From: Clostridia bacterium
GTDB lineage: Bacteria; Bacillota; Clostridia; TANB77; UBA1234
Length of the DNA: 9,142 bases
Reading direction: 5' to 3'
Assembly (NCBI GenBank): GCA_900753135.1
Contig: CAADXZ010000137.1
Location: 1 to 9,142 of the forward strand
This document shows positions 1-6,891 of the stretch, piece by piece. Both the position numbers and the translations under genes were made by a program. The notes beneath the pieces are model-generated. The model saw only the letters and a list, made by a program, of their open reading frames with translations. It ran no database searches and was not told the origin of the DNA. Each line of letters begins with the position of its first letter. Within the stretch, counting starts at the first letter, position 1.

Positions 1-162
1 GCAAAGCAGTATATTGGAAAAGAAATAGAAGTGCTATTTGAAAGAGAACATGATGGTCATACAACTAATTATTTAGAAGTTGAATCTGAAGAGTCACATA
101 TACCAAATGAGATATCAAGAGTAAAAGTTAAAAAAATCGAAAACGGAAAACTTTTGGTATAG
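1..162 (+). CDS. mtaB: C-terminal fragment of MtaB-like tRNA methylthiotransferase (5' end outside window)
   Basis: The first 53 codons read open from the window edge to a TAG at 160-162. The peptide contains YIGKEIEVLFE, then DGHTTNYLEVE, then ISRVKVKKIENGKLLV. This is the pattern of the C-terminal TRAM-type RNA-binding domain of MtaB, the radical-SAM enzyme that adds a methylthio group to t6A37 of tRNAs reading ANN codons. The catalytic Fe-S/radical-SAM part would lie to the left of the window and is not seen. The related enzymes MiaB and RimO also end in a TRAM domain, but the 'GHTxNYLEVE' wording fits MtaB best. The family (methylthiotransferase TRAM tail) is fairly sure; the exact member is less so. 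There is no separate terminator before the helD promoter, unless the 211-240 hairpin serves as one. Confidence 0.72.
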   Translation, partial: AKQYIGKEIEVLFEREHDGHTTNYLEVESEESHIPNEISRVKVKKIENGKLLV

Positions 163-180
163 CGTATAGTTAAGTTTTGA

Positions 181-210
181 TTGCATAAATTCAACCAAAT
201 ATGATATAAT
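181..210 (+). promoter_or_regulatory. Probable sigma-A promoter of helD
   Basis: There is a -35-like TTGCAT at 181-186, an 18-bp spacer, and a perfect -10 TATAAT at 205-210 preceded by an extended TGA (202-204). The start site would fall near 217-218, about 32 nt before the helD ATG. That is inside the left arm of the hairpin at 211-240, so transcripts from this promoter would carry only part of that hairpin. Confidence 0.6.
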
Positions 211-240
211 ACCTCTCGCTTATGTTTTGAAGTGGGAGGT
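211..240 (+). promoter_or_regulatory. Hairpin burying the helD Shine-Dalgarno; possible mtaB terminator
   Basis: ACCTCTCGCTT (211-221) pairs over its full 11 bp with AAGTGGGAGGT (230-240), with two G-U wobbles and an 8-nt loop. The right arm contains the helD ribosome binding site GGGAGGT (234-240). The stem is followed by GTTATTTTT (241-249), so it could also act as a weak intrinsic terminator for read-through from mtaB. The pairing is seen directly; the function is inferred. Confidence 0.5.
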
Positions 241-249
241 GTTATTTTT

Positions 250-2493
250 ATGAACATTACACAAGAAGATGAAAGAAACGAAGAGCAAAAACTAGTAAAA
301 ACACAGAAGTATATTGATAACGAAATCAAGGAAAGTGAAGAAAGACTTGAAAGAGGATTTGAAGATTACGATTTTGATGATTATGCAGATGATTTCATGA
401 AAGCAGCCCTAAGAGAAAAGTTTAGCCAAAGAATTAAAAACTTGAAAATGGTTAGACAAAAGCCATATTTTGCAAGAGTAGACTTTGTAGAAGATGGCGA
501 AACTACAAGGGATGCTTTTTATTTAGGAAAGGTAATGGTAACAGACCATAGCACATTAGAGCAAATTGTAATTGACTGGAGAGCTCCAATAGCGGATTTA
601 TATTATGAAGGAAGATTAGGAGAAGCAAGTTACAATTGTCCAGCAGGCAATATAAAGGGCGAGATAAAGCTAAAAAGACAGTATTTCTTTAACGAAAAAG
701 GATTAGAAAATGTGATGGATATTGATATCACAACAAATGATGAAATGTTACAACCTTTTCTATCTGCTAATTCTGACACCAGACTGAAGAATATCATTGC
801 TACAATACAGGCTGAGCAAAATAAAATAATAAGAGCAGATATGTGGCAACCACTTATAGTGCAGGGAGTTGCTGGAAGTGGTAAGACAACAATAGCACTA
901 CATAGAATCGCGTATTTAATATACAATTATGACAAAAAGTTCTTTCCAGAAGAATTCTTGATAATAGCACCTAATAAGTTCTTTCTAAATTACATATCTA
1001 ATGTATTGCCTGATCTAGGTGTTGACAGAGTTGGTCAAAGCACTTATGAGGAAATTGCATTTGATGTAATAGGCTCTACTTTTGAAATAGAAGAGCCAAA
1101 CAAAAAGTTAGCAAGAATAATAAATAATAATAAAACTGAAAAAGAAAGAGAGTTTTGCAAAACAATCGAAGAAGCCTCAAGATTTAAGTCATCTATACGA
1201 TATAAAAATGTTTTAGATGAATATATCTATGAAATTGAAAAAAGAGTTCTACCAACAGAGGACTTTACTATTGGTAAATATACATTTATGTCTAGCAAAG
1301 ACATAGCTCATCTTTTTTACAGAGAATATAACAATCTTCCAATATGTAGAAGAATAGAAGAAATATCTAAACATATAAAAAATACAGTACTCATGAGAAG
1401 TGGAGAGATACTAAAAGATATAGAAGAAGATCGTGATTATAAAGTAGCAAAAATAAAACGTGAAGAGGAAAATGAGGAGATAAGATATTCGCTAATTCGT
1501 ACAGAATACGAAGAGGCAGACAAGCTTATGAAGGAAGTAACCAAGGATGTGAAAAAACGAATTCAAAAATATTTTGGCGTGCAAAAGATACTTGAGCCAA
1601 TAAAGTATTATTCTGAATTTATTGAGCACTACTTGGAGCAGTTTGCAGAAGGTAGAATTCCTAAAGAACAGATAAAGTATATAATAAATTCTTTTAGAGA
1701 ATCGAGAAGAAAAGGCAAAATTGAAATGGAAGATATTGCACCATTGATGTATATAAAATACATGGTTCACGGGATAAAGACTAAATTTGAATTAAAACAC
1801 ATAGTAATAGACGAAGCACAAGATTTTAGCGAATTTCAGTTTTATATTTTCAAAAAGATAGTTAAAAGTAGTTCACTAACTATACTTGGAGACTTAGCAC
1901 AAGGAATATATTACTACAGAGGAACAGAAAACTGGCAAAAAACAATGAGTATAGTTTTTGATGAACAGATAGAGCCGCAATATCTTACACTAAAAAAGAC
2001 ATACAGAACCACAGAAGAGATAATGAATGTTGCTAACAAAGTAATATCTCATCTTATAGAAAAATTAAATTGTTCTCTTGGTGAACCAGTAATGAAGAAT
2101 GGTGCACCAGTCACAATTAAAGAGTTTGAAAATAGAGAAGATATGGTAAACAGAATAAAAGAAAGACTTAAGGAATTTAAAGAAAATGGGTTAAAAAATA
2201 TAGCTTTGATTTGCAAAACTGTTGAGGACTGTGAAAGATTGAAAAAAGAATTGGGCATTGACGAAATACATGTAATTAGTGACTCGGATTCAGAATATGC
2301 TGGTGGAATAAGTATTGTTCCATCATACTTATCAAAAGGTCTTGAGTTTGATTCGGTAATTATAACAGATGCGGATACTAATAATTATTCAAAATCTGAA
2401 GTAGATACAAAGTTGTTATATGTATGCATAACTAGAGCAATGAGTATACTTGATATATATCATGTAGAGCCATTAACAGAATTATTGAAATAA
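250..2493 (+). CDS. helD: HelD-type RNA polymerase recycling ATPase (UvrD/Rep-like)
   Basis: This 747-residue protein belongs to the HelD family. These ATPases resemble superfamily 1 helicases but bind RNA polymerase, push a helical arm into its channels, and release it from stalled or terminated complexes. B. subtilis HelD is of similar size. Visible parts: a charged, helical N-terminus (about residues 1-70, coiled-coil-like), a Q-motif-like TIQAEQNKIIR before Walker A, Walker A GVAGSGKT (206-213), Walker B IVIDEAQDF (518-526), motif III LGDLAQG (546-552), motif IV KKTYRT (582-587), SKGLEFD (695-701) and the arginine-finger motif YVCITRA (724-730). A long charged helical insertion lies between Walker A and B. 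The start is ATG 250, nine bases after GGGAGGT. An in-frame GTG at 232 overlaps that site and is not the start. The gene probably stands alone, with its own promoter and a terminator at 2565-2595. Confidence 0.88.
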   Translation: MNITQEDERNEEQKLVKTQKYIDNEIKESEERLERGFEDYDFDDYADDFMKAALREKFSQRIKNLKMVRQKPYFARVDFVEDGETTRDAFYLGKVMVTDHSTLEQIVIDWRAPIADLYYEGRLGEASYNCPAGNIKGEIKLKRQYFFNEKGLENVMDIDITTNDEMLQPFLSANSDTRLKNIIATIQAEQNKIIRADMWQPLIVQGVAGSGKTTIALHRIAYLIYNYDKKFFPEEFLIIAPNKFFLNYISNVLPDLGVDRVGQSTYEEIAFDVIGSTFEIEEPNKKLARIINNNKTEKEREFCKTIEEASRFKSSIRYKNVLDEYIYEIEKRVLPTEDFTIGKYTFMSSKDIAHLFYREYNNLPICRRIEEISKHIKNTVLMRSGEILKDIEEDRDYKVAKIKREEENEEIRYSLIRTEYEEADKLMKEVTKDVKKRIQKYFGVQKILEPIKYYSEFIEHYLEQFAEGRIPKEQIKYIINSFRESRRKGKIEMEDIAPLMYIKYMVHGIKTKFELKHIVIDEAQDFSEFQFYIFKKIVKSSSLTILGDLAQGIYYYRGTENWQKTMSIVFDEQIEPQYLTLKKTYRTTEEIMNVANKVISHLIEKLNCSLGEPVMKNGAPVTIKEFENREDMVNRIKERLKEFKENGLKNIALICKTVEDCERLKKELGIDEIHVISDSDSEYAGGISIVPSYLSKGLEFDSVIITDADTNNYSKSEVDTKLLYVCITRAMSILDIYHVEPLTELLK

Positions 2494-2564
2494 GAAAAAA
2501 GTTTTTAATTTTCAATCTTTAAACTATTGAGAATTTATGAATGAAAGAAAGTTTATTATATAGT

Positions 2565-2595
2565 AAAAAACCTTCCCGTTAGCGAGAAGGTTTTT
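2565..2595. terminator. Bidirectional intrinsic terminator between helD and the convergent membrane-protein gene
   Basis: CCTTC (2571-2575) pairs with GAAGG (2586-2590). The stem continues inward as CG/CG across a single mismatch to a TTAG loop. Six A's precede and five T's follow, so both strands have a U-tract after the stem. It is placed to end helD on the plus strand and the 90-residue gene on the minus strand. Confidence 0.85.
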
Positions 2596-2646
2596 ATGTT
2601 ATTAAAACAATTACATTTTAATAGTATATATCAAGAACATATATAT

Positions 2647-2919
2647 TTATCCAACAAACCCAAAGAACAAAATGAAGTCTAGGATGGTAATCATTAAAAA
2701 CAAACTAAAGAGAACCCAATGCATTGTCATTTTATTATTCATCTTTTTATTAATAATCAATTCAAAGGTTATTAACAGCAGTATAGAACTAGACATAATT
2801 GGCAGAAGTAAAATTCTTGGCCTAAAAAAACGTATTACAAGAAGTAAAAGGCACAAAACAAAAGTTACAACGTTGAGAACAAAACGCAGTTTGTTAAGTC
2901 TTCTCATGTCGTACCACAT
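2647..2919 (-). CDS. Small three-helix membrane protein of unknown function
   Basis: This is a 90-residue protein with no family I recognise. Three hydrophobic segments are plain: about residues 11-29, 36-56 and 66-88. They are linked by short basic stretches (RFFRPR at 30-35; NKKMNNKM around 57-64) and preceded by a basic N-terminus (MRRLNK). This predicts a small integral membrane protein with almost no soluble part and no cleavable signal. The start at 2919 follows a near-perfect AAGGAGGG (2928-2935, minus strand) by 8 nt. The later Met at residue 5 is too far from that site. Perfect consensus promoter elements lie upstream, and the bidirectional terminator at 2565-2595 lies beyond the stop. 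This argues for a real, well-expressed single gene. The open plus-strand frame over the same bases lacks such signals and is a shadow. Confidence 0.78.
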   Translation of the reverse strand: MWYDMRRLNKLRFVLNVVTFVLCLLLLVIRFFRPRILLLPIMSSSILLLITFELIINKKMNNKMTMHWVLFSLFLMITILDFILFFGFVG

Positions 2920-2974
2920 AGACGTTACCCTCCTTAATTATGGTCGGTCAGTTAAAGTAAAAAACAACATAATG

Positions 2975-3003
2975 ATTATACATAAAAGTGCGGATGCTGT
3001 CAA
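2975..3003 (-). promoter_or_regulatory. Perfect consensus sigma-A promoter for the small membrane protein
   Basis: On the minus strand, TTGACA (3003-2998), a 17-bp spacer and TATAAT (2980-2975) match the sigma-A consensus at all twelve bases. The predicted start near 2968 gives a leader of about 49 nt carrying the AAGGAGGG site. The promoter lies just past the tRNA-Leu terminator, so this gene is a separate transcription unit. Confidence 0.82.
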
Positions 3004-3047
3004 TACACCGAAAAATCTTTTGTCATAAGAAAGTTAAAAATCTATCG

Positions 3048-3080
3048 AAAAAAAGCTGCTTGAAAATTCAAACAGCTTTT
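3048..3080 (-). terminator. Intrinsic terminator of tRNA-Leu
   Basis: In plus coordinates, AGCTG (3054-3058) pairs with CAGCT (3073-3077). The stem continues through TTGA/TCAA (3060-3063/3068-3071) to an AAAT loop. On the minus strand the stem is followed by seven U's (from the A-run 3048-3054). It starts a few bases after the tRNA CCA end. Confidence 0.82.
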
Positions 3081-3084
3081 GATG

Positions 3085-3167
3085 TGGTGCCCAAGGCGGG
3101 ACTTGAACCCGCATGGTTTCCCGCACGATTTTGAGTCGTGTGCGTCTGCCAATTCCGCCACTCGGGC
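3085..3167 (-). tRNA. tRNA-Leu, anticodon CAA
   Basis: The minus strand folds as a class II tRNA of 83 nt with the 3' CCA encoded (3085-3087). The acceptor GCCCGAG pairs with CTTGGGC and the discriminator base is A. The D arm contains the usual GGCGGAATTGGCAGAC. The anticodon stem CACGA/TCGTG encloses the loop CTCAAAA, which places CAA at 3131-3133 and reads the UUG leucine codon. The variable arm has a short GG-GAAA-CC stem. The T arm GCGGG-TTCAAGT-CCCGC is perfect. It has its own promoter (3190-3218) and terminator (3048-3080). No integrase or repeated 3' end was seen that would mark it as a used integration site. Confidence 0.96.
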
Positions 3168-3189
3168 ATAAATTATTCTCACTTCAATT

Positions 3190-3218
3190 AGTATAAACTA
3201 TGTTTATAAATTTTGCAA
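3190..3218 (-). promoter_or_regulatory. Promoter of tRNA-Leu
   Basis: On the minus strand, TTGCAA (3218-3213), a 17-bp spacer and TATACT (3195-3190) form a good sigma-A promoter. Transcription would start about 16 nt before the mature tRNA 5' end, a normal pre-tRNA leader. It diverges from the plus-strand promoter at 3294-3322. Confidence 0.7.
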
Positions 3219-3293
3219 GAGAAATTTTGTGAAAAATATTGTTAGTTTTGCCATATTTTGTCGACATAAAAAGTGTAAATAATGTAAAAAACG

Positions 3294-3322
3294 TTGACAA
3301 AAAGTGGTAATAGTAGTATAAT
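3294..3322 (+). promoter_or_regulatory. Perfect consensus sigma-A promoter for the 77-residue protein
   Basis: TTGACA (3294-3299), a 17-bp spacer and TATAAT (3317-3322) match the consensus at every base. The predicted start near 3329 leaves a leader of about 55 nt, ending in AGGAGGG (3368-3374). Confidence 0.85.
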
Positions 3323-3383
3323 CATAGTGTCGGTTAATTTTATACAATAGTTTCGGACTTATATATTAGGAGGGAACAAGATA

Positions 3384-3617
3384 ATGGAACAGAGGATGTA
3401 CCAAGAATACCGAGTTGAGTTTCTTTTGAACTTTGTGAGTAGTGATGAATTGTCTTCACATGCTCCAATTCATGGGGTTAGGAACGTTTTCCTCGGAAAC
3501 GAGGAGGTTGTAGACAAGAAAAGTCTGCAAAGAGAACTTCAGCGGTACTTTGCTGGAATTAATGAAATTCCGCTTGGGACTGTTACGGTTGAGATCTTGA
3601 ATTTTCAAGAACTTTAA
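3384..3617 (+). CDS. Small soluble protein of unknown function (77 aa)
   Basis: I do not recognise this 77-residue protein. It has no signal peptide, membrane segment, cysteine or metal-binding motif. The order of residue types suggests a small mixed fold: a strand around YRVEFLLNFV (residues 9-18), a loop with HAPIHG, a strand near VFLGN, a helix KKSLQRELQRYFAG (about 45-58), and a final strand TVTVEILNF. The start ATG follows AGGAGGG by nine bases. It forms a one-gene unit with a perfect sigma-A promoter and a 13-bp terminator, so it is probably abundant. Its G+C is about 40% by hand count, and it uses some G/C-ending codons (CGG, GGG, CTC, AAG) less favoured next door. That is a weak hint of different origin or strong expression. 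It sits between divergently transcribed tRNA-Leu and the gap operon, but nothing ties it to glycolysis. Confidence 0.75.
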   Translation: MEQRMYQEYRVEFLLNFVSSDELSSHAPIHGVRNVFLGNEEVVDKKSLQRELQRYFAGINEIPLGTVTVEILNFQEL

Positions 3618-3625
3618 CTTTTCAT

Positions 3626-3665
3626 AAAAGGCTAGTTTGAACGACCAGTTCAGACTAGCCCTTTT
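3626..3665 (+). terminator. Strong intrinsic terminator after the 77-residue gene
   Basis: GGCTAGTTTGAAC (3630-3642) pairs over 13 bp, with one U-G wobble, to GTTCAGACTAGCC (3648-3660) around a GACCA loop. AAAA before and CTTTT after complete it. It begins nine bases past the stop codon and insulates the gap operon downstream. Confidence 0.9.
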
Positions 3666-3753
3666 GTTATACAATAGAAAAAAGCAACTTTTTATGTACC
3701 GCATAAGTGTCTTGAGTGTTAGAAAATCAATAGGAATATGCCATTAAAAATTC

Positions 3754-3794
3754 TATAATAAAATGTTGCTAATCGTGGGATAATGATATAAAAT
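3754..3794 (+). promoter_or_regulatory. Likely promoter region of the gap operon (two candidate -10 boxes)
   Basis: Two candidates lie between the terminator and gap. One is TTGCTA (3766-3771), 17 bp, TAAAAT (3789-3794). The other is a perfect TATAAT at 3754-3759, whose -35 (near 3731) is poor; an imperfect inverted repeat ATAGGAAT/ATTCTAT (3730-3737/3750-3756) overlaps it. I see no CggR-type direct-repeat operator. Which box is used cannot be decided from sequence. Confidence 0.45.
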
Positions 3795-3829
3795 AACTTT
3801 TGAAGAAATTTTAAAGGAGGAATAAAATT

Positions 3830-4849
3830 ATGTCAGTAGTAAAAGTAGCTATAAATGGATTTGGACGTATAGGACGTCTAGCATTCAGACAAATGTTTGG
3901 AGCAGAGGGATATGAAATTGTTGCAATAAACGATTTAACAAGCCCAACAATGTTAGCTCATTTATTAAAATATGATTCAGCACAAGGAAGATATGCAAAA
4001 GCAGATACAGTATTCGCAGGTGAGGATTCTATCACAGTTGATGGCAAAGAAATTAAAATATATGCAAAGCCAAATGCAGAAGAACTTCCTTGGGGTGAAA
4101 TCGGTGTTGACGTTGTTCTTGAGTGCACTGGTTTCTATACTTCAAAAGAAAAAGCAGAAGCTCATTTAAGAGCTGGTGCTAAAAAGGTTGTTATATCAGC
4201 TCCTGCTGGTAAAGACTTACCAACAGTTGTATATGGAGTTAATGAAAAAATATTAACACCAGATGATAAGATAATTTCTGCTGCATCATGTACAACAAAC
4301 TGTTTGGCTCCAATGGCAAATACACTTAATAAATATGCACCAATTCAATCTGGTATAATGTCTACAATTCATGCATACACAGGAGATCAAATGCTACTTG
4401 ACGGTCCACATAGAAAAGGAGATTTAAGAAGAGCAAGAGCTGCTGCTATGAGTATAGTTCCAAATTCAACTGGTGCTGCTAAAGCAATCGGCCTTGTAAT
4501 TCCAGAATTAAATGGCAAGCTTATTGGTTCTGCACAAAGAGTTCCAGTTCCAACAGGTTCAACAACAATTTTAACAGCTGTTGTTAAAGGTGAAGATATC
4601 ACAATAGAAGGAATAAATGCGGCAATGAAAGCTGCTGCTTCTGAATCTTTCGGATATACAGAAGAACCACTTGTTTCATCAGATATAATAGGAATCACAT
4701 ATGGTTCATTATTTGATGCTACTCAAACAATGGTTACAAAAGTAGAAGATGGACTATATCAAGTTCAAGTTGTTGCTTGGTATGATAATGAAAATTCATA
4801 TACGAGCCAAATGGTAAGAACAATTAAATATTTCGCTGAATTAGGTTAA
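3830..4849 (+). CDS. gap: Glyceraldehyde-3-phosphate dehydrogenase, NAD-dependent
   Basis: This 339-residue cytoplasmic glycolytic enzyme converts glyceraldehyde 3-phosphate, NAD+ and phosphate to 1,3-bisphosphoglycerate and NADH. The N-terminal Rossmann motif NGFGRIGR (9-16) is intact. Asp35 after the second strand is the usual mark of NAD+ rather than NADP+ preference. The catalytic Cys154 sits in SAASCTTNCLAP and the base His181 in STIHAYTGDQ. The S-loop region with GPHRKGDLRRARAAAMSIVPNSTGAAKA follows, and the C-terminus has the conserved WYDNE-YTSQM. Length is normal. The ATG is preceded by AAAGGAGG (3813-3820) at nine bases. It is first in a gap-pgk-tpiA-gpmI cluster. In Bacillus the equivalent operon starts with the repressor gene cggR, which is absent here. 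Confidence 0.98.
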   Translation: MSVVKVAINGFGRIGRLAFRQMFGAEGYEIVAINDLTSPTMLAHLLKYDSAQGRYAKADTVFAGEDSITVDGKEIKIYAKPNAEELPWGEIGVDVVLECTGFYTSKEKAEAHLRAGAKKVVISAPAGKDLPTVVYGVNEKILTPDDKIISAASCTTNCLAPMANTLNKYAPIQSGIMSTIHAYTGDQMLLDGPHRKGDLRRARAAAMSIVPNSTGAAKAIGLVIPELNGKLIGSAQRVPVPTGSTTILTAVVKGEDITIEGINAAMKAAASESFGYTEEPLVSSDIIGITYGSLFDATQTMVTKVEDGLYQVQVVAWYDNENSYTSQMVRTIKYFAELG

Positions 4850-4866
4850 TTTAAGAAAGAATATAA

Positions 4867-4900
4867 ACGGGGACGTCAGAGTTAGGCTGGCGTTCCTCGT
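4867..4900 (+). promoter_or_regulatory. Strong hairpin in the gap-pgk spacer, no U-tract
   Basis: Arms 4867-4879 and 4887-4900 pair over 13 bp with one bulged T (4893) and two G-U pairs around a 7-nt loop AGTTAGG. The next bases are GCCTATATGG, so it is not an intrinsic terminator. It ends nine nt before the pgk ribosome binding site. A role in mRNA processing, 3'-end protection of gap or tuning of pgk is inferred by analogy with the processed gapA operon of B. subtilis. Confidence 0.65.
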
Positions 4901-4923
4901 GCCTATATGGAAAGGATAAGATT

Positions 4924-6105
4924 ATGAACAAGAAAACTATTGAAGATATTGATGTAAAAGGCAAAAAGGTTTTAGTAAGATGTGATTTTAATGTTCCTCT
5001 AGATGTTGAAACAAAAACTAAGATTACTGACGACAGAAGAATCACAGAAGCACTACCAACTATTAAATACTTGATGGAGCATGGTGCTAGAGTGATTTTA
5101 TGTTCACATATTGGAAAGACGAAAAATAAGCAATCACTTGCACCAGTAGCAAAAAGACTTTCTGAACTTCTTGGAAGAGAAATACCTTTTGCTAGTGATG
5201 TAATAGGTGAAGATGCAAAAGCTAAAGTAGCGGCACTTAAAGACGGAGATGTAATGTTGTTGGAAAATGTTCGTTTACACGAAGAAGAGGAAGCAAATGA
5301 TCCAGAATTTGCAAAAGCTCTTGCATCTCTTGCTGATATATATGTAAATGACGCATTTGGAACAGCACATAGAGCACATGCTTCAACAGCAGGTGTTGCA
5401 AATTATTTACCAGCAGTTTGTGGTTACCTAATCCAAAAAGAAATTGGAATAATGGGAGATGCTTTAAATAATCCAAAGAGACCATTTTTGGCTATATTAG
5501 GCGGTTCTAAGGTTTCTACTAAAATTGGTGTTATAGAAAATTTATTAGATAAAGTTGATGGATTGATGATTGGTGGAGGAATGACATACACGTTTGTGAA
5601 AGCAAAAGGTGGAAACATTGGTAATTCAATCTGCGAATTAGATAAATTAGATTTAGCTAGAGAAATTCTTGCTAAAGCAGAAGAAAAGAAAGTTAAATTA
5701 TATTTCCCTGTTGATACTTTGTGTGCAAAGGAGCCTTCACAAGATGCTGAAACTGTTGTATGTCCTTCTGATAATATTCCAGATGGACTTGAAGGCTTAG
5801 ATATTGGACCAGAATCAATAAAGACATTTACAGATGCAATAAAAGAATACAAAACTATTATATGGAATGGACCAGTAGGATTTTTTGAAATAGATAAATT
5901 TGCAAAAGGAACAAATGCTATAGCTGAAGCACTTGCAGAAAATGAAGATGCTGTTACAATAATTGGTGGCGGTGATAGTGCTGCTGCTGTAGAAAAAGCT
6001 GGACTTGCTTCTAAAATGACTCATGTGTCAACTGGCGGTGGAGCTTCATTAGAGTTTATAGAAGGAAAAACACTACCAGGAATAGCATGTTTATTAGATA
6101 AATAG
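4924..6105 (+). CDS. pgk: Phosphoglycerate kinase
   Basis: This 393-residue cytoplasmic monomeric enzyme transfers phosphate from 1,3-bisphosphoglycerate to ADP, the first ATP-yielding step of glycolysis. The N-domain substrate site shows RCDFNVPLD (19-27), Arg39 and SHIGK (61-65). The C-domain nucleotide site shows GGSKVSTK (193-200), WNGPVGFFE (314-322) and GGGDSAAAVEKAG (348-360), with the GGGASLEFIEG segment after it. Length is normal for bacteria. The segment after SHIG is KTKNKQ, where most family members have R/K-P-K-G. The ATG follows a GGAAAGGA site (4909-4916), weaker than that of gap. It is the second gene of the operon, 74 nt after gap because of the spacer hairpin. Confidence 0.98.
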   Translation: MNKKTIEDIDVKGKKVLVRCDFNVPLDVETKTKITDDRRITEALPTIKYLMEHGARVILCSHIGKTKNKQSLAPVAKRLSELLGREIPFASDVIGEDAKAKVAALKDGDVMLLENVRLHEEEEANDPEFAKALASLADIYVNDAFGTAHRAHASTAGVANYLPAVCGYLIQKEIGIMGDALNNPKRPFLAILGGSKVSTKIGVIENLLDKVDGLMIGGGMTYTFVKAKGGNIGNSICELDKLDLAREILAKAEEKKVKLYFPVDTLCAKEPSQDAETVVCPSDNIPDGLEGLDIGPESIKTFTDAIKEYKTIIWNGPVGFFEIDKFAKGTNAIAEALAENEDAVTIIGGGDSAAAVEKAGLASKMTHVSTGGGASLEFIEGKTLPGIACLLDK

Positions 6106-6127
6106 GGTTTTATGAAAGGAAATAATT

Positions 6128-6877
6128 ATGAGAAAAAAAGTTATAGCTGGAAATTGGAAAATGAATAAGTCTCCAAATGACGTTAAGACGTTTATGGAGA
6201 GTTTCCCAACTTTAGTAAAAGATGCGGATGCAGAAGTTGTATTATGCGTTCCATATATAGATTTAAAGACAGCTTTGGATTCAGCAGCGGGAACAAATGT
6301 AAAAATTGGTGCTCAGAATATGCACTATGAGGAAAAGGGAGCTTTTACGGGAGAAATTTCCCCAAAGATGCTAAAAGATATAAATGTAGAATATGTTATA
6401 ATAGGTCACTCTGAAAGAAGAGAATATTATAAAGAAACTGATGAGTCAGTAAATAGAAAGTTAAAAGCTGCTTTTGAATATGGATTAAAACCAATTCTTT
6501 GTGTTGGTGAAACACTTTCACAAAGAGAAGAGGGTGTTACAAAGAGTTTTGTAACAACACAAGTTGAAAAAGCTTTAGATGGACTAACAAATAATCAAGT
6601 TGCATCTACAATAATTGCGTATGAGCCAATCTGGGCAATAGGAACAGGAAAGACTGCTTCAAAAGAAGATGCAAATGAGGTTTGTGGCTGGATAAGAGAA
6701 AAAGTAAGGGAAATATATGGAAATGCTGCTGATGAGGTTGTTATTCAATATGGCGGAAGTGTTAAATCTTCAAATGCTAAAGAATTATTTAGTATGTCTG
6801 ATATTGATGGTGGACTTGTTGGCGGTGCCAGCCTAGATCCAGAAGAATTTTCTAAAATTGTAAATTATAATAAATAA
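6128..6877 (+). CDS. tpiA: Triosephosphate isomerase
   Basis: This 249-residue TIM-barrel enzyme interconverts dihydroxyacetone phosphate and glyceraldehyde 3-phosphate and so feeds gap. Active-site residues are all visible: Asn9 and Lys11 in AGNWKMNK, His94 in IGHSERREYY, and Glu166 in YEPIWAIGTGKTAS. The last includes the flexible lid. The phosphate-binding QYGGSVKSSNA and GGLVGGASL motifs close the barrel. Length is typical. The start follows AAAGGA (6115-6120) by seven bases. It lies 22 nt after pgk and 14 nt before gpmI, consistent with one transcript. Confidence 0.98.
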   Translation: MRKKVIAGNWKMNKSPNDVKTFMESFPTLVKDADAEVVLCVPYIDLKTALDSAAGTNVKIGAQNMHYEEKGAFTGEISPKMLKDINVEYVIIGHSERREYYKETDESVNRKLKAAFEYGLKPILCVGETLSQREEGVTKSFVTTQVEKALDGLTNNQVASTIIAYEPIWAIGTGKTASKEDANEVCGWIREKVREIYGNAADEVVIQYGGSVKSSNAKELFSMSDIDGGLVGGASLDPEEFSKIVNYNK

Positions 6878-6891
6878 GAGGGGACGAAATT

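Noticed and set aside
232..249. GTG at 232 as the helD start, adding six residues
   Set aside because: The GTG lies within and against the Shine-Dalgarno sequence (234-240); ATG 250 is correctly spaced from it.
2601..2622. ATTAAAA/TTTTAAT inverted repeat downstream of the bidirectional terminator
   Set aside because: It is made only of A-T pairs in AT-rich sequence and adds nothing to the convincing terminator beside it.
2672..3028. 118-residue open frame on the plus strand opposite the small membrane protein
   Set aside because: It has no good ribosome site or promoter, a very basic and low-complexity composition, and lies opposite a gene with ideal signals on the minus strand.
3340..3677. 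11-base direct repeat TTATACAATAG at 3340-3350 and 3667-3677 flanking the 77-residue gene
   Set aside because: Repeats of this length are expected by chance in AT-rich DNA of this size. The copies cut through the 5' leader, leaving the promoter outside, and no mobile-element gene is present.
4387..4698. Long open frame antisense to gap, and similar antisense frames in pgk, gpmI and helD
   Set aside because: These are shadows of strongly conserved enzymes; they lack ribosome sites and recognisable products.
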